The notes beneath the pieces were generated by a model that was not told the origin of the DNA, did no database searches, and worked only from the letters and a program-made list of their open reading frames with translations. Shown in pieces: positions 25,163-34,841 of a stretch of 64,000 nt of DNA. Source of the stretch: PHAA01 sp964494735. Lineage in GTDB: Bacteria > Bacillota > Syntrophomonadia > Syntrophomonadales > Syntrophomonadaceae. A program made the translations under genes and the position numbers. The stretch is from positions 70,412 to 134,411 of the forward strand of contig CAZBSD010000002.1 of the NCBI GenBank assembly GCA_964494735.1, in the 5' to 3' direction. Each line of letters starts with the position of its first letter. Positions within the stretch are counted from its first letter, which is position 1.

Positions 25163-28100
25163 ATGAAGGTTACCCGCAGACAATTCTTAAAGGTAACCGG
25201 TGCCAGTGCAGCAGTCATGGCCGTAGCCGACCTGGGTTTTGATCTGAAACCGGCGGCGGCAGCGGTTAGGACCTTACGTATCAAAAACGTCAAGGGCGTG
25301 CCAACTGTCTGCCCGTTTTGTGCTTCCGGCTGCGGCCTGTTGGTGTATTCGGAAAGAGATGCGGCTGGCAAATTCGTTAAACTCCTGAGTGTTGAGGGCG
25401 ACCCTGATAATCCCATCAACCGTGGTTGTGCCTGTGCCAAGGGTTCAGCCATGTTTAACCTGAGGGAGATTTACGACGAGGAAACCGGGGAACAGAAGGT
25501 CAATCCCATGAGGGCGACGGTACCCCTGTACCGTGCTCCGGGTAGTGACAAGTGGGAAGAAAAAGAATGGGAATGGATGATTGAAGAGATCGCTAAGCGG
25601 GTGAAACAGACCAGGGACAGCAGTTTCATTCATAAAGAGAAAATCGCAGACGGCAGCGAGATTATTGTAAATCGCACTGAGAAGATCGGATCCGTCGGAG
25701 GCTCCGGGCTCGACAACGAAGAAGCTTATCTCTGGTCAAAACTGGCTCGTTCCCTGGGTATGGTTTATCTCGAAACCCAGGCCCGTATCTGACACAGCGC
25801 TACGGTGGCAGGTTTGTCACCAGCATTTGGACGAGGAGTCATGACCAATCACATGGTCGATCTGAAGAATACCGATGTTGCTCTGATCATGGGCAGCAAC
25901 ATGGCTGAAAACCATCCTATCGGAATGAAGTGGCTGGGTGAAGGTCGCCGGGTCAGAGGCACCAAGATTATCCATGTCGATCCCCGCTATACCCGTACCT
26001 CGGTAATATCCGATCTATACTGCCCGATGCGTTCCGGGACCGATATCGCTTTCCTGGGCGGAATGATCAACTATATTATTCAGAATAAGCTCTATCACGA
26101 AGAGTATGTAAAGGCGTACACCAACGCTTCCTATCTGATTGCCGATGGATTCAAATTTGAGGACGGACTATTCTCCGGATATGATGCAGCGAAGCGCACT
26201 TACGACAACAAGACCTGGGACTATCAGTATGATGCAGACGGGACCACTGTTTTGAAGGACCCCACCCTGCAGCATCCTCGCTGTGCATTCCAGTTGATGG
26301 CCAAGCACTTCTCGCGCTACGACATCGACACTGTTGTCAAAATAACGGGCTCTCCCAAGAACAAATATCTGGAAGTAATCAAATTATTTGCTTCCACCAG
26401 CGCTCCAAACAAAACCGGTAATATCATGTATGCCATGGGCATCACCCAGCATACGGTAGGCAGTCAGAACGTAAAATCGTTCGCCAACGTTCAGTTGCTG
26501 CTGGGCAACATGGGACGTCCCGGCGGCGGCATCAACGCCCTCCGCGGCGAGAACAACGTACAGGGTGCCACCGATATGGCCTTATTGTTCCACATTATCC
26601 CCGGTTATATCGACAGCCCCATGAATACTGCTGCCAACAAAGATCTGTTGAGCTTTGTCAAAGCCGTTACTCCAGGCGCTGCCAAGGTTCCGGCTACTAA
26701 TATGGCAGAATTCAGGGCTGCTGTTACGGCTGGTATTCCCAATTCCGGATTCAAGATCAACACCTCCAAATGGGTTGTTAGCATGTTGAAAGCCTGGTAT
26801 GGTGACGCTTGTACTGAAGCCAACGATTGGGCCTATCATTACCTGCCCAAACGCGATGCCGCCAAGAACTATTCACACATCGCCCTGTTTGAAGCCATGT
26901 ACAAAGGCGATATCGAGGGCTTTTTCGTGATGGGATCGAATCCGGTGGTGGGTGGCCCCAATGCCAACAAAGAACAGGCGGCTCTTACTAAACTTAAGTG
27001 GATGGTCAGCGTCGACTTGTGGTTGAATGAGACCGCTGAATTCTGGACTTACAGAGCCTGGGAGAGGCCCCATGGCGGAACTCATCATACCGAAACCTTC
27101 GAGCCTAAAGACATCCCGACCGAAGTATTCTTCCTGCCGGCTTGTGCCGTTTATGAGAAGGAAGGTACAGCGGCGCAGACCGGACGTTGGGTCCAGTATC
27201 GCTGGAAAGGCGCGGATGAATTGGGCAAATCCAAATCCGACCTGTGGATCGTCGATCAATTGTCGAAGAAGATTCAGGAACTCTATAAAGGCAGTACCCG
27301 CCCAGAAGACGAACCCCTGACCAAAATGACCTGGGGTTATGGCCACGGTGACGAACCCGAGCCCATCAATGTGGGTCTTGAGTACAGCGGTTATTTTGTT
27401 GCCGATGGGAAACCCATCGCGGGTGGATTTGCCAACCTCAAGGACGATGGCAGCACTGCTTGCGGTAACTGGGTATACTGCGGCCAAATGGCTACCAAAC
27501 CGGATGGCTCCTTGTTGTACAAGCCTATGAAACGGGATAACAAAGACAATTCCAAGACTGGACTGGGTCTGTATTCCAATTGGGGCTGGTGCTGGCCGGT
27601 CAACCGCCGCATAGTATACAATCGCTGCTCCATCAAGCCTGACGGCGTAACCCCTTGGGAAGGCGATGCCGACCGGGTATTGATCCATTGGGATCCGGCC
27701 GTTGTTTCCGACCCCACCAAACCAGAAGTGGTAGGAGCTTGGGTGGGAGACGATGTTTGCGACTGCGCCAAGACCTCTCCTCCTGACAAGGCAGTACCCT
27801 TCCTGATGAGACCAGAAGGGACTGGTTGCTTCTTTGCCGCCAAGGCCTCGTTCAAGGAGGGTCCGTTCCCCGAGCACTATGAGCCCTGGGAAAGCCCGGT
27901 CAATAACCTGATGAATTCCCAAGTGGTCAATCCGGCTATAAAGATCTGGGAGCCTGATAAAAAGGGCACCCCGGCAGACTACCCCTATATCGGCACCACC
28001 TACCGGGTAGTTGAGCACTGGCAGACCGGGGCCCTGACTCGCACCTTGCCCTGGCTGGCAGAACTTATGCCTAACATGTTCGTAGAGATCAGTGAAGAAC

Positions 28101-28369
28101 TGGCTGCCATCAAGGATATCAAGAACGGTAATAAAGTCATCGTATCTACTACCCGCGGCGACATCGAAGCGGTGGCATGTGTTACCAAACGTATCAAACC
28201 CTATATAATCGATGGCAATGAGTACCATATGGTCGGGGCCGTATGGCAGTATGGCTTCAAAGGCTATGCCAAGGGCGATCCCGCCAACCGTCTCACCCCT
28301 CATGTAGGCGACGCCAATACCATGATACCCGAGTACAAAGCCTGGCTTTGCAATATAAGGAGGGCTTAA
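25163..28369 (+). CDS. fdnG: selenocysteine-containing formate dehydrogenase catalytic subunit, Tat-exported
   Basis: This subunit oxidises formate or reduces CO2 at a bis-MGD molybdenum or tungsten site. A TGA at 25790-25792 interrupts the frame exactly where FdnG has selenocysteine (ETQARI-U-HSATVAG), the frame resumes without a shift, and a SECIS-like hairpin follows; it is therefore read as Sec210 of 1068 residues, not as a stop. The N-terminus TRRQFLKVTG with a hydrophobic run and AAA site is a Tat signal, placing the enzyme outside the membrane. Cys50, Cys53, Cys57 and Cys89 bind a 4Fe-4S cluster. I prefer ATG 25163 (GGAG upstream, signal in the usual place) to ATG 25127. The iron-sulfur and cytochrome subunits follow. 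Confidence 0.93.
25790..25821 (+). promoter_or_regulatory. selenocysteine codon and bacterial SECIS hairpin
   Basis: The UGA codon is followed 11 bases later by a seven-pair stem GGTGGCA/TGTCACC (25804-25810 with 25815-25821, one G-T pair) capped by a GGTT loop. A short stem at this distance with GU in the loop is the SelB binding element; the same arrangement and similar sequence stand behind the UGA of E. coli fdhF. It shows that the genome must also encode SelA, SelB, SelC and SelD, which are outside the window. Confidence 0.88.
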
Positions 28370-28371
28370 GT

Positions 28372-29199
28372 ATGGCAAGACTAATGACTAACCTATACGA
28401 CTCCAGTAAGTGTACCGCCTGCAGAGGATGTTTCACTGCGTGCAAGGATTCCAATCAACTGCCAGCGGTCTTCGACAAATCATATTTCGGAGGCCCCGGC
28501 AATGGAACCTATGATTCCAAAGACGGTGATACCGACTACAACACCTATATGATGATCCGTTTCAATGAGACCGAGGATCCGGTGGACGGTGTCCGCTGGA
28601 ACTTCCTGAAATGGCAGTGCATGCACTGCATGGAACCTCAGTGTATGAAGGTTTGCCCCAAATCAGCCTATACCAAACTGGACTGGGGGGCCACCTTCCA
28701 TGATCAGGAGAAATGCATAGGCTGCCAATATTGCACCTATGCCTGCCCATTTGGCATACCCAAGTATCGCAAGAGCACTGATACGGTTACCAAGTGTACT
28801 TTGTGCTATGAGCGGGTAGCCGAAGGTTTGACCCCGGCCTGCGCCCGTACCTGTGCACCAGGGGCGATCAAGTTCGGTTATCGTGATGAACTGCTCGAAG
28901 AAGCCCGCGCCCGGGTCAAGTACCTGCGCGCCAACGGTTTTCCCAGAGCTACCATTTACGGAGAGACTGAACTGGGCGCTGGCACCAACAAACTTTATAT
29001 CCTGACTGACACCCCGGACAAGTTTGGCCTGCCGGTCAAACCCCAGGTCGAAGGCAATACCGTCTTCTGGCAGGATTGGGTACAGCCTTACGCCGGCTGG
29101 CTTATTCCCCTGGCTTTGGGCGGATCGGCCATCAGCTTTGTCACCTCAAGGGTGGTAGCCAACAAAAATGGAGGACATGCGGAAGGAGGTCATGAGTAA
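28372..29199 (+). CDS. fdnH: formate dehydrogenase iron-sulfur subunit
   Basis: This 275-residue electron-transfer subunit has the FdnH pattern of four 4Fe-4S clusters: CTACRGCFTAC, CMHCMEPQCMKVC, CIGCQYCTYAC and CTLC with CARTC. A single membrane helix near residues 243-262 (GWLIPLALGGSAISFVTS) anchors it to the membrane beside the cytochrome, as in E. coli formate dehydrogenase-N. The start ATG 28372 directly follows AAGGAGGG and lies two bases after the catalytic subunit's stop; the longer open frame upstream overlaps that gene and is not used. Confidence 0.95.
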   Translation: MARLMTNLYDSSKCTACRGCFTACKDSNQLPAVFDKSYFGGPGNGTYDSKDGDTDYNTYMMIRFNETEDPVDGVRWNFLKWQCMHCMEPQCMKVCPKSAYTKLDWGATFHDQEKCIGCQYCTYACPFGIPKYRKSTDTVTKCTLCYERVAEGLTPACARTCAPGAIKFGYRDELLEEARARVKYLRANGFPRATIYGETELGAGTNKLYILTDTPDKFGLPVKPQVEGNTVFWQDWVQPYAGWLIPLALGGSAISFVTSRVVANKNGGHAEGGHE

Positions 29200-29882
29200 T
29201 GCAATGGATTCCGGAATATAAAGGAGATGTCCCACGCGTAGAAAGATTTAATTTCCTTGCTCGTTTTACCCACTGGAGTCATACCGTGACCTTCCTGTTG
29301 TGTTTGTTCACCGGTCTGGCATTATTCCTGGACGGCGCCGATTGGCTGGCAGCCATATTTGGAGGCTATCGGGGCGCAGGCTTGGTGCACCGTATTGCTG
29401 CAGTAGTTATGACTATTACCATATTGACGGCCATGGCCGTCGGTTTCAAAGGGGTAATAGTCTGGATCAAAGATCTTTTCAGATTCGGCATGAATGACAT
29501 CGGTTTCCTGATGGTATTCCCGCTGGAATTCCTGGGATTCAAGGTCAAGATCCCCCCCCAGACCCGCTTCAATGGCGGTGAGAAAATGAACTCGGTAGTC
29601 ACCCCGACCATGGTCTTCCTGCTCATGATAAGCGGATGGATCATCTGGTGGCCTTCCATCTGGTGGCCGGGCCTGGTCAGATTCTCCTATTGGACTCATG
29701 ACCTGGCTATGATCTTCGGAACCCTGATGGTATGTATGCACGGTTACCTTGGTTCCTTCCATCCCGGATCGGGTGAGTCCTTCTGGGGTATGTGGAAAGG
29801 CACCGTACGGACTGACTGGGCTCAGCACCATCATGCCATCTGGTATGAGGAGACCTATGGAGACAAGACTGAAGCCGAATAA
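29199..29882 (+). CDS. fdnI: formate dehydrogenase cytochrome b subunit
   Basis: This 227-residue integral membrane protein has four hydrophobic segments and conserved histidines expected to bind two b hemes (FTHWSHTV near residue 25, LVHRIAA near 62, WTHDLAM near 168, MHGYLGS near 182). It is the cytochrome b561-type gamma subunit that links the iron-sulfur subunit to menaquinone. The start overlaps the stop of the iron-sulfur gene (TAATG). In a syntroph the expected direction is from reduced quinone to CO2, producing formate, but direction is not shown by sequence. Confidence 0.93.
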   Translation: MQWIPEYKGDVPRVERFNFLARFTHWSHTVTFLLCLFTGLALFLDGADWLAAIFGGYRGAGLVHRIAAVVMTITILTAMAVGFKGVIVWIKDLFRFGMNDIGFLMVFPLEFLGFKVKIPPQTRFNGGEKMNSVVTPTMVFLLMISGWIIWWPSIWWPGLVRFSYWTHDLAMIFGTLMVCMHGYLGSFHPGSGESFWGMWKGTVRTDWAQHHHAIWYEETYGDKTEAE

Positions 29883-29908
29883 TCCAGTAGGAAAGTAAAG
29901 ATAATATG

Positions 29909-29937
29909 GAACAAGGGGAGTTAATCTCCCCTTGTTC
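29909..29937 (+). terminator. strong hairpin between cytochrome gene and fdhE
   Basis: A perfect 12-pair stem, GAACAAGGGGAG (29909-29920) with CTCCCCTTGTTC (29926-29937) and a TTAAT loop, follows the three structural genes. Only TTATAAAA follows, so it may cut transcription partly or protect the upstream message, leaving fdhE at lower expression. Confidence 0.65.
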
Positions 29938-29958
29938 TTATAAAAGGAGTGCTATCCG

Positions 29959-30789
29959 ATGAAAACAAAGACCCCGGTGGATCTACCGGAAGGCTATCTC
30001 GATTTCTACAAGAATTTGGAGTCCTGGCAGAATCAGCAGCAGATGAAGCTTAAGCAAGATTACAGTCCCGCACCCATCGATGTGGTCAAGACTTTGGTCA
30101 ATACCAACCACTCGATTATGCAGTCAATAGAGTTCGAGTATGACGCCCGTAGATATGAAGAGGTGTTTCTGGAATTGCTTCAATTTTTGACCGAATCAAG
30201 ACCGGAGACCGCCGCCCAGATGAAAAAGATGCGCTCCAGAGCGAATGATTTGGACTTCCAACAGATCCCCATAAAAGTCTTGGAAGGTGATGGCGGATAC
30301 TTCAGTAATCTTGGCGAGCAGTTTGATTTGCCCATCGAGCTCCTGATATTCTGCGCAGATAACGCCTTGCGTCCGTTCCTGCGGTTGTGGGCAGCGCCTC
30401 ATCGCAATGCTCTTTCTGACGCAGGCTTCGAGGTGTGGGATTTTGCCACCACTTGTCCGTTCTGCGCTACCAAATCCAATTTTAGCCGGATACGCGTCAC
30501 CGATGGCCGCCGCTTTATGTTCTGCGACCGCTGTTTCTCGGAATGGGAGACCCGCAGTGTATATTGCGTCCATTGCGGCAACGACAGTCCAAAGACCATC
30601 TCTTACCTCAGCGCCGAAGATTTTCCCGCCTATCAGGCATATATCTGCGAGGAATGCCGAGGTTACAGCAAGAGTTTCGATGAGCGCCAGAAGGCCATCC
30701 GTATCGACCCCTTTATCACCAATATGGAAACGATCTATCTGGATTTGCTGGCCCAGGAAAAAGGTTATACCAGCCACGAGGAATCTTAG
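29959..30789 (+). CDS. fdhE: formate dehydrogenase accessory protein FdhE
   Basis: FdhE is a rubredoxin-like zinc or iron protein needed for maturation of Tat-exported formate dehydrogenases. The 276 residues have the family's four CXXC pairs in the C-terminal half: CPFC, CDRC, CVHC and CEEC, within the order seen in FdhE (CATKSNFSRIRVTDGRRFMFCDRC). It follows the structural genes after a hairpin and has AAAAGGAG before its ATG. Its presence supports export of the enzyme. Confidence 0.9.
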   Translation: MKTKTPVDLPEGYLDFYKNLESWQNQQQMKLKQDYSPAPIDVVKTLVNTNHSIMQSIEFEYDARRYEEVFLELLQFLTESRPETAAQMKKMRSRANDLDFQQIPIKVLEGDGGYFSNLGEQFDLPIELLIFCADNALRPFLRLWAAPHRNALSDAGFEVWDFATTCPFCATKSNFSRIRVTDGRRFMFCDRCFSEWETRSVYCVHCGNDSPKTISYLSAEDFPAYQAYICEECRGYSKSFDERQKAIRIDPFITNMETIYLDLLAQEKGYTSHEES

Positions 30790-30857
30790 TCGCTGCTCAT
30801 AACCAGGATATGGTATTTCAACAGGTGCTCCTTGGAGAAACAGGATACGTGATCCAT

Positions 30858-30890
30858 GTAAAAACCGGGCATAGGCGGCCCGGTTCATTT
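30858..30890. terminator. bidirectional terminator between fdhE and the mtn operon
   Basis: The stem AACCGGGC/GCCCGGTT (30863-30870 with 30878-30885) has an A run on its left, giving GCCCGGTTTTT on the minus strand for the deaminase-ended operon, and CATTTTT on the right for fdhE. The two operons converge here. Confidence 0.8.
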
Positions 30891-30997
30891 TTGTGGCCAG
30901 GTATGGATGACGGGGGGTTCCATATGTCCTAACCAATTTGCTAATAATTACATCTGCACATGACATCCTGAAACCCAAGCGGGATATGCATAGCCTT

Positions 30998-32290
30998 CTA
31001 GCTGGCTACCAGTCTGGCCGCGGTGACCTTGGCCTTTGCCAAAACCTCCTCCTCGTCAAATACCCTGATTATGCGGTTGTGCATGATTATCTGTCCGTCA
31101 ATTATCACCGTATCGACATCGGAGGCGTGGGCGGAGTAAACCAGGTTGGCGATGAGGTCGTAACGGGGAATACAATGGGCTCCGTCCATCCTAACCAGTA
31201 TAAGATCTGCTTTCTTGCCGGATTCCAGGGTGCCAATTTTGTCTTCCATTCGTAAAGCCCTGGCACCATTGATGGTAGCCATCTCCAACGCTTGATAAGC
31301 TGGCAGTACAGTAGGATCCATACTGGTGACCTTATGTAGAAGAGCACAGCTGCGCATCTCCTGCATCATGTCCAAATTATTGTTGCTGGAAGCCCCATCC
31401 GTACCCAGCGCTACCGCTACTCCCGCCTCCAACAGTTGGGGAACGGGGGCAACCCCGCTGGCCAATTTCATGTTGCTCTCCGGATTATGGGCCACCCCTA
31501 CCCGGTTACGAGCCAGTATTGCGATATCCTGATCGGTGAGGTGGACGCAGTGAGCGGCGATTACATGATGTTTGAACAATCCCAGGCTCTCCATATGGGC
31601 TACCGGGGTCAATCCATATATACGCAGGGAGTCGGCCACTTCAGCAGCGGTCTCGGCCAGGTGGATATGTATCCCGGTCCCCAACTCCCCGGCCAAATCG
31701 GCCACCTGCCGAAGGTAGTCGGGTGGGCAGGTATAAGGGGCATGGGGCCCCAGGTTGAACTGAATCCTGCCCTGGGCGGAATTGTTCCACTGCTGAAATA
31801 ATTCCCGGCTCTCTGCCAGAGCTTTGTCTTTATCCGGACCGACACCGATCAGACCACGGGCGAGAAGAGCCCTGATTCCGGTCTTCGCAACCGCCTGGGC
31901 TGCCTGGTCCATGAAGAAATACATATCCGCGAAACAGGTCGTACCGGATCTGATCATTTCCACTATCGCCAGCATCGTTCCCCAATAAACGTCCTCTGCA
32001 GTCAGCTTGGCTTCCATGGGCCATATCTTTTTTTCCAGCCACTCCATCAATGGCATATCATCGGCGTAGCCGCGCAACAATGTCATTGCGGCGTGAGTGT
32101 GGGCGTTCACAAACCCGGGCAGGGCAATGAGATTGGTGCCGTCAATAATACGATCGAATTCCGTATTTGGGGCATCCCCAAAGCCCACCGCCAGAATTGC
32201 CCCGTCTTCCACTTCGATGTAGCCTTTTTCTATGATATAGTTCGCAGCCGTCATCGGTACAATGCTGATATTCTTAATCAATAGCCTCAT
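30998..32290 (-). CDS. mtaD: amidohydrolase, methylthioadenosine/S-adenosylhomocysteine/5'-deoxyadenosine deaminase type
   Basis: The 430-residue protein belongs to the adenosine-type deaminase branch of the amidohydrolases: metal ligands in GFVNAHTHAAMTLLRG, the later IHLAETAAE and HCVHL, and the GTDGASSNNNLDM metal-binding aspartate. These enzymes deaminate adenine nucleosides with altered 5' positions to the inosine form. It is last in the operon after mtnP, mtnA and an aldolase, so methylthioadenosine or 5'-deoxyadenosine is the likely substrate; MTA, SAH and 5'-deoxyadenosine deaminases cannot be told apart here. RBS CAGGAGG precedes the ATG. Confidence 0.85.
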   Translation of the reverse strand: MRLLIKNISIVPMTAANYIIEKGYIEVEDGAILAVGFGDAPNTEFDRIIDGTNLIALPGFVNAHTHAAMTLLRGYADDMPLMEWLEKKIWPMEAKLTAEDVYWGTMLAIVEMIRSGTTCFADMYFFMDQAAQAVAKTGIRALLARGLIGVGPDKDKALAESRELFQQWNNSAQGRIQFNLGPHAPYTCPPDYLRQVADLAGELGTGIHIHLAETAAEVADSLRIYGLTPVAHMESLGLFKHHVIAAHCVHLTDQDIAILARNRVGVAHNPESNMKLASGVAPVPQLLEAGVAVALGTDGASSNNNLDMMQEMRSCALLHKVTSMDPTVLPAYQALEMATINGARALRMEDKIGTLESGKKADLILVRMDGAHCIPRYDLIANLVYSAHASDVDTVIIDGQIIMHNRIIRVFDEEEVLAKAKVTAARLVAS

Positions 32291-32336
32291 CCAGCCACCT
32301 CCTGTTTAATAAGGAACTCTCGGCAATTATCCTTGT

Positions 32337-32987
32337 CTATTCTTTCTTCTGACCGTAGCGGGCGAAGCCACGATGCAAAACCGCGACTTCACTGGGGTCC
32401 AGTGTGTGGGCTTGACCAAGGCTTTGTGCCAGCAAAGCGATGCGGGCCGTCTCCTCGGCAATGATACAGACCCGTAAAGCGTCCTCCATGTTCTTCCCCA
32501 CTCCTACCATACCATGATTGGCCAACAATACAGCCTTGCCCGACCCTAGGGTTTGGACCACATTGTCTGCTAATTGTGCCGTTCCACACATGGCGTAGTC
32601 TGCGGTCTCGATCTCATGGCCGATCACCTGGGCCGTCTCCTCCAGAATAACCGGGACTGATTTCCGCGCCACCGCAAAAGCGGTCAGATGAGTACTGTGA
32701 ACATGTACTATGGCTTGGACGTCAGGGCGGTGCTCATATATGCAGGCATGGGTAGGGGTTTCAACCGACGGCTTCCATTTTCCTTCGATGACCTTACCGG
32801 ACCAATCTACCACTACCAGATCATCGATGGTCATGGTCTCATACTTCATCCCGCTGGGGGTGATGAGAAGATAAGGTTGGTCGGGCACCCTTATGCTCAC
32901 ATTGCCCCAAGTCCCCACTACCATATGGGCTTTGGCCATCGTCTGGGCGGCTATAAGTACATCGTGCCGCTGCTGCAGATACTTCAT
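32337..32987 (-). CDS. class II aldolase, fuculose-1-phosphate aldolase-like
   Basis: This zinc aldolase of 216 residues has GTWGNVSIR and TPSGMKYE near the N-terminus, catalytic Glu in SVETPTH near residue 77, zinc ligands HVHS (about 95-97) and ANHGMVG (about 156). Next to mtnP and mtnA it fits the aldolase that splits 5-(methylthio)ribulose-1-phosphate or 5-deoxyribulose-1-phosphate into dihydroxyacetone phosphate and an aldehyde, rather than the MtnB dehydratase of the same fold, because mtnC, mtnD and mtnE are absent beside it. It starts one base after the mtnA stop. Confidence 0.83.
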   Translation of the reverse strand: MKYLQQRHDVLIAAQTMAKAHMVVGTWGNVSIRVPDQPYLLITPSGMKYETMTIDDLVVVDWSGKVIEGKWKPSVETPTHACIYEHRPDVQAIVHVHSTHLTAFAVARKSVPVILEETAQVIGHEIETADYAMCGTAQLADNVVQTLGSGKAVLLANHGMVGVGKNMEDALRVCIIAEETARIALLAQSLGQAHTLDPSEVAVLHRGFARYGQKKE

Positions 32988-32988
32988 A

Positions 32989-34029
32989 TTAAGTCACTTC
33001 CCCTTTTACCTTGAGCAATTCATATTCGTATGGAGGCAATATCACCCCCGCCTCGGTTATTATCCCGGTTATCAGGCTGCTTGGGGTCACGTCAAAGGCT
33101 GGATTGTACACGTCCACTTCCGGCACTGTGACGTAATTTCCGCCCATACGGCGTACCTCATCGGGAGCGCGTTCTTCAATGGGTATCCCCTGTCCGGAAT
33201 CAACCATCATATCTACAGTTGACAGCGGCGCCGCGATGTAGAAGGGCACGCGGTGATACTGGGCCAGCACCGCTAAAGCGTAGGTACCGATCTTATTGGC
33301 GGTATCACCATTGGCCGCTATCCGATCGGCTCCAGCTATGACCGCATCCACCTGGCCCTGCTGCATTATGAAGGCCGCCATGCTGTCGGTAATCAGATGG
33401 ACGGGGATGTTGTCCTGCATCAATTCCCAAATAGTAAGCCGGGCTCCCTGTAAGACCGGACGCGTTTCACATACCCATACCTGCCTGATCCGATTCTCAC
33501 GATGGGCCGAACGAATCACCCCCAAAGCTGTGCCATATCCGCAAGTGGCCAGGGCCCCCGCGTTGCAGATGGTCAATATACGTGCTTCAGCCGGCAGAAG
33601 CGGGTAGCCATGTTGGCCTATCAAAAGGTTGGTCTCAATGTCTTCAGCACAGATATTTTCTGCTTCCTGCCAAAGCCGCTGCCGCAGCTCTGACGGTGAA
33701 GCTCCCAGCATCGATTCGAAGACCCGGGTCATTCTGTCGATAGCCCAAAAGAGATTGATAGCGGTAGGCCGTGAAGAAGCAAAGGAACGGGTTACCTGCT
33801 CGAAGTAGGACACCCACTCGTCCGGGGAATCCGGAGAACTGTCCATGGCCAGAGCGATCCCATAGGCAGCTGTGACCCCTATTAGCGGCGCTCCCCGCAC
33901 CTTAAGCTCCTTTATGGCTGTGACAAGGCCCCCATAATCACTGATACATTCATATGTAACCTGGCCAGGGAGCAGGTTTTGGTTCAAAATACGCACAGCC
34001 CCGTTATCATGATAAATAGTTCTTATCAT
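32989..34029 (-). CDS. mtnA: S-methyl-5-thioribose-1-phosphate isomerase
   Basis: MtnA isomerises the aldose 1-phosphate made by MtnP to the ketose phosphate. Of 346 residues, it carries the GAPLIGVTAAYG, CNAGALATCGYGTALG and AGADRIAANGDTANKIGT motifs of the eIF2B-like isomerase family, including the catalytic cysteine and aspartate regions. ATG 34029 is chosen because it overlaps the mtnP stop (ATGA) and matches the family N-terminus MIRTIYHDNG; an earlier in-frame start would intrude into mtnP. Confidence 0.94.
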   Translation of the reverse strand: MIRTIYHDNGAVRILNQNLLPGQVTYECISDYGGLVTAIKELKVRGAPLIGVTAAYGIALAMDSSPDSPDEWVSYFEQVTRSFASSRPTAINLFWAIDRMTRVFESMLGASPSELRQRLWQEAENICAEDIETNLLIGQHGYPLLPAEARILTICNAGALATCGYGTALGVIRSAHRENRIRQVWVCETRPVLQGARLTIWELMQDNIPVHLITDSMAAFIMQQGQVDAVIAGADRIAANGDTANKIGTYALAVLAQYHRVPFYIAAPLSTVDMMVDSGQGIPIEERAPDEVRRMGGNYVTVPEVDVYNPAFDVTPSSLITGIITEAGVILPPYEYELLKVKGEVT

Positions 34030-34820
34030 GGCTCGCTCAATCCGCCTTGCTGGGAAATCTGGCTGCAATGACAACTACGAGGTCCGCCCAGATACTTCAA
34101 GCTCTCTTTAATGAGGTAACGTACGTCATGCAGGCTGTTCTTCATGACCTCCATCACCTCGGCGTGGGTCAGGATGTTGGGCGAAATCCCAGCGGCATGA
34201 TTGGTCACGATGGATATATTGCCATAACACATACCCAACTCCCGGGCCAGGCAGACTTCGGGGACACTGGTCATCCCCACCAGATTGCCGCCCAACATCT
34301 TGAACATCTCTATCTCCGCGGCGGTCTCAAAACGCGGCCCTTCGGTGCACACATAGGTTCCGCCATTGTGAATCTTGAGCCCGATATCGCGTCCAGCCCT
34401 CTCGATGGCATTCCTAACCTCGGCACAATAAGGCATGGTCATATCACAATGGACCACCGCCTGTTGGCCGCCTTCGAAGAAGGTGTTCTTACGGGTCTTG
34501 GTGAAATCAAGGAACTGATCAGCCAGAACATATTCGCCTGGTTTACGATCGAGGTGCAGCGACCCTACCGCAGCGGTAGCAATTATTATCTCCACCCCAA
34601 GTTGTTTCAGGGCCATTATATTGGCACGGTAATTCACCAAATGTGGCGGAACGCTGTGCTTGGCCCCATGACGGGTGATGAATACTACCTCCTCATCTAC
34701 GCCCTTTCCAATCACTACCCTGGCTTCACCATATGGTGTCGATTCCACCATCTCCCGGGTTTGCTCCAATAGTCTGGGATTATAAATACCGGTTCCACCG
34801 ATTAAACCAATTCTAGGCAT
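34026..34820 (-). CDS. mtnP: S-methyl-5'-thioadenosine phosphorylase
   Basis: MtnP cleaves methylthioadenosine, and in many anaerobes also 5'-deoxyadenosine, with phosphate to adenine and the ribose-1-phosphate analogue. The 264 residues show IGLIGGTGIY, TRHGAKHSVPPH for phosphate binding, and CTEGPRFETAAEI and NLVGMTSVPEV for the nucleoside. It heads the operon mtnP-mtnA-aldolase-deaminase, with its start 21 bases after the ftsY stop, so it may be read through from the smc-ftsY transcript. Confidence 0.93.
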   Translation of the reverse strand: MPRIGLIGGTGIYNPRLLEQTREMVESTPYGEARVVIGKGVDEEVVFITRHGAKHSVPPHLVNYRANIMALKQLGVEIIIATAAVGSLHLDRKPGEYVLADQFLDFTKTRKNTFFEGGQQAVVHCDMTMPYCAEVRNAIERAGRDIGLKIHNGGTYVCTEGPRFETAAEIEMFKMLGGNLVGMTSVPEVCLARELGMCYGNISIVTNHAAGISPNILTHAEVMEVMKNSLHDVRYLIKESLKYLGGPRSCHCSQISQQGGLSEP

Positions 34821-34841
34821 ATATCTACCTCTCTTTCGGAA

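Noticed and set aside
25790..25792. Nonsense mutation or frameshift in the formate dehydrogenase gene
   Set aside because: The UGA is at the known selenocysteine position, the frame is unchanged and a SECIS hairpin follows.
26873..28378. Open frame of 501 codons on the minus strand opposite the formate dehydrogenase gene
   Set aside because: It is antisense to a gene with clear family motifs and biased codons, has no ribosome site and matches no family; such shadows arise in GC-moderate coding DNA.
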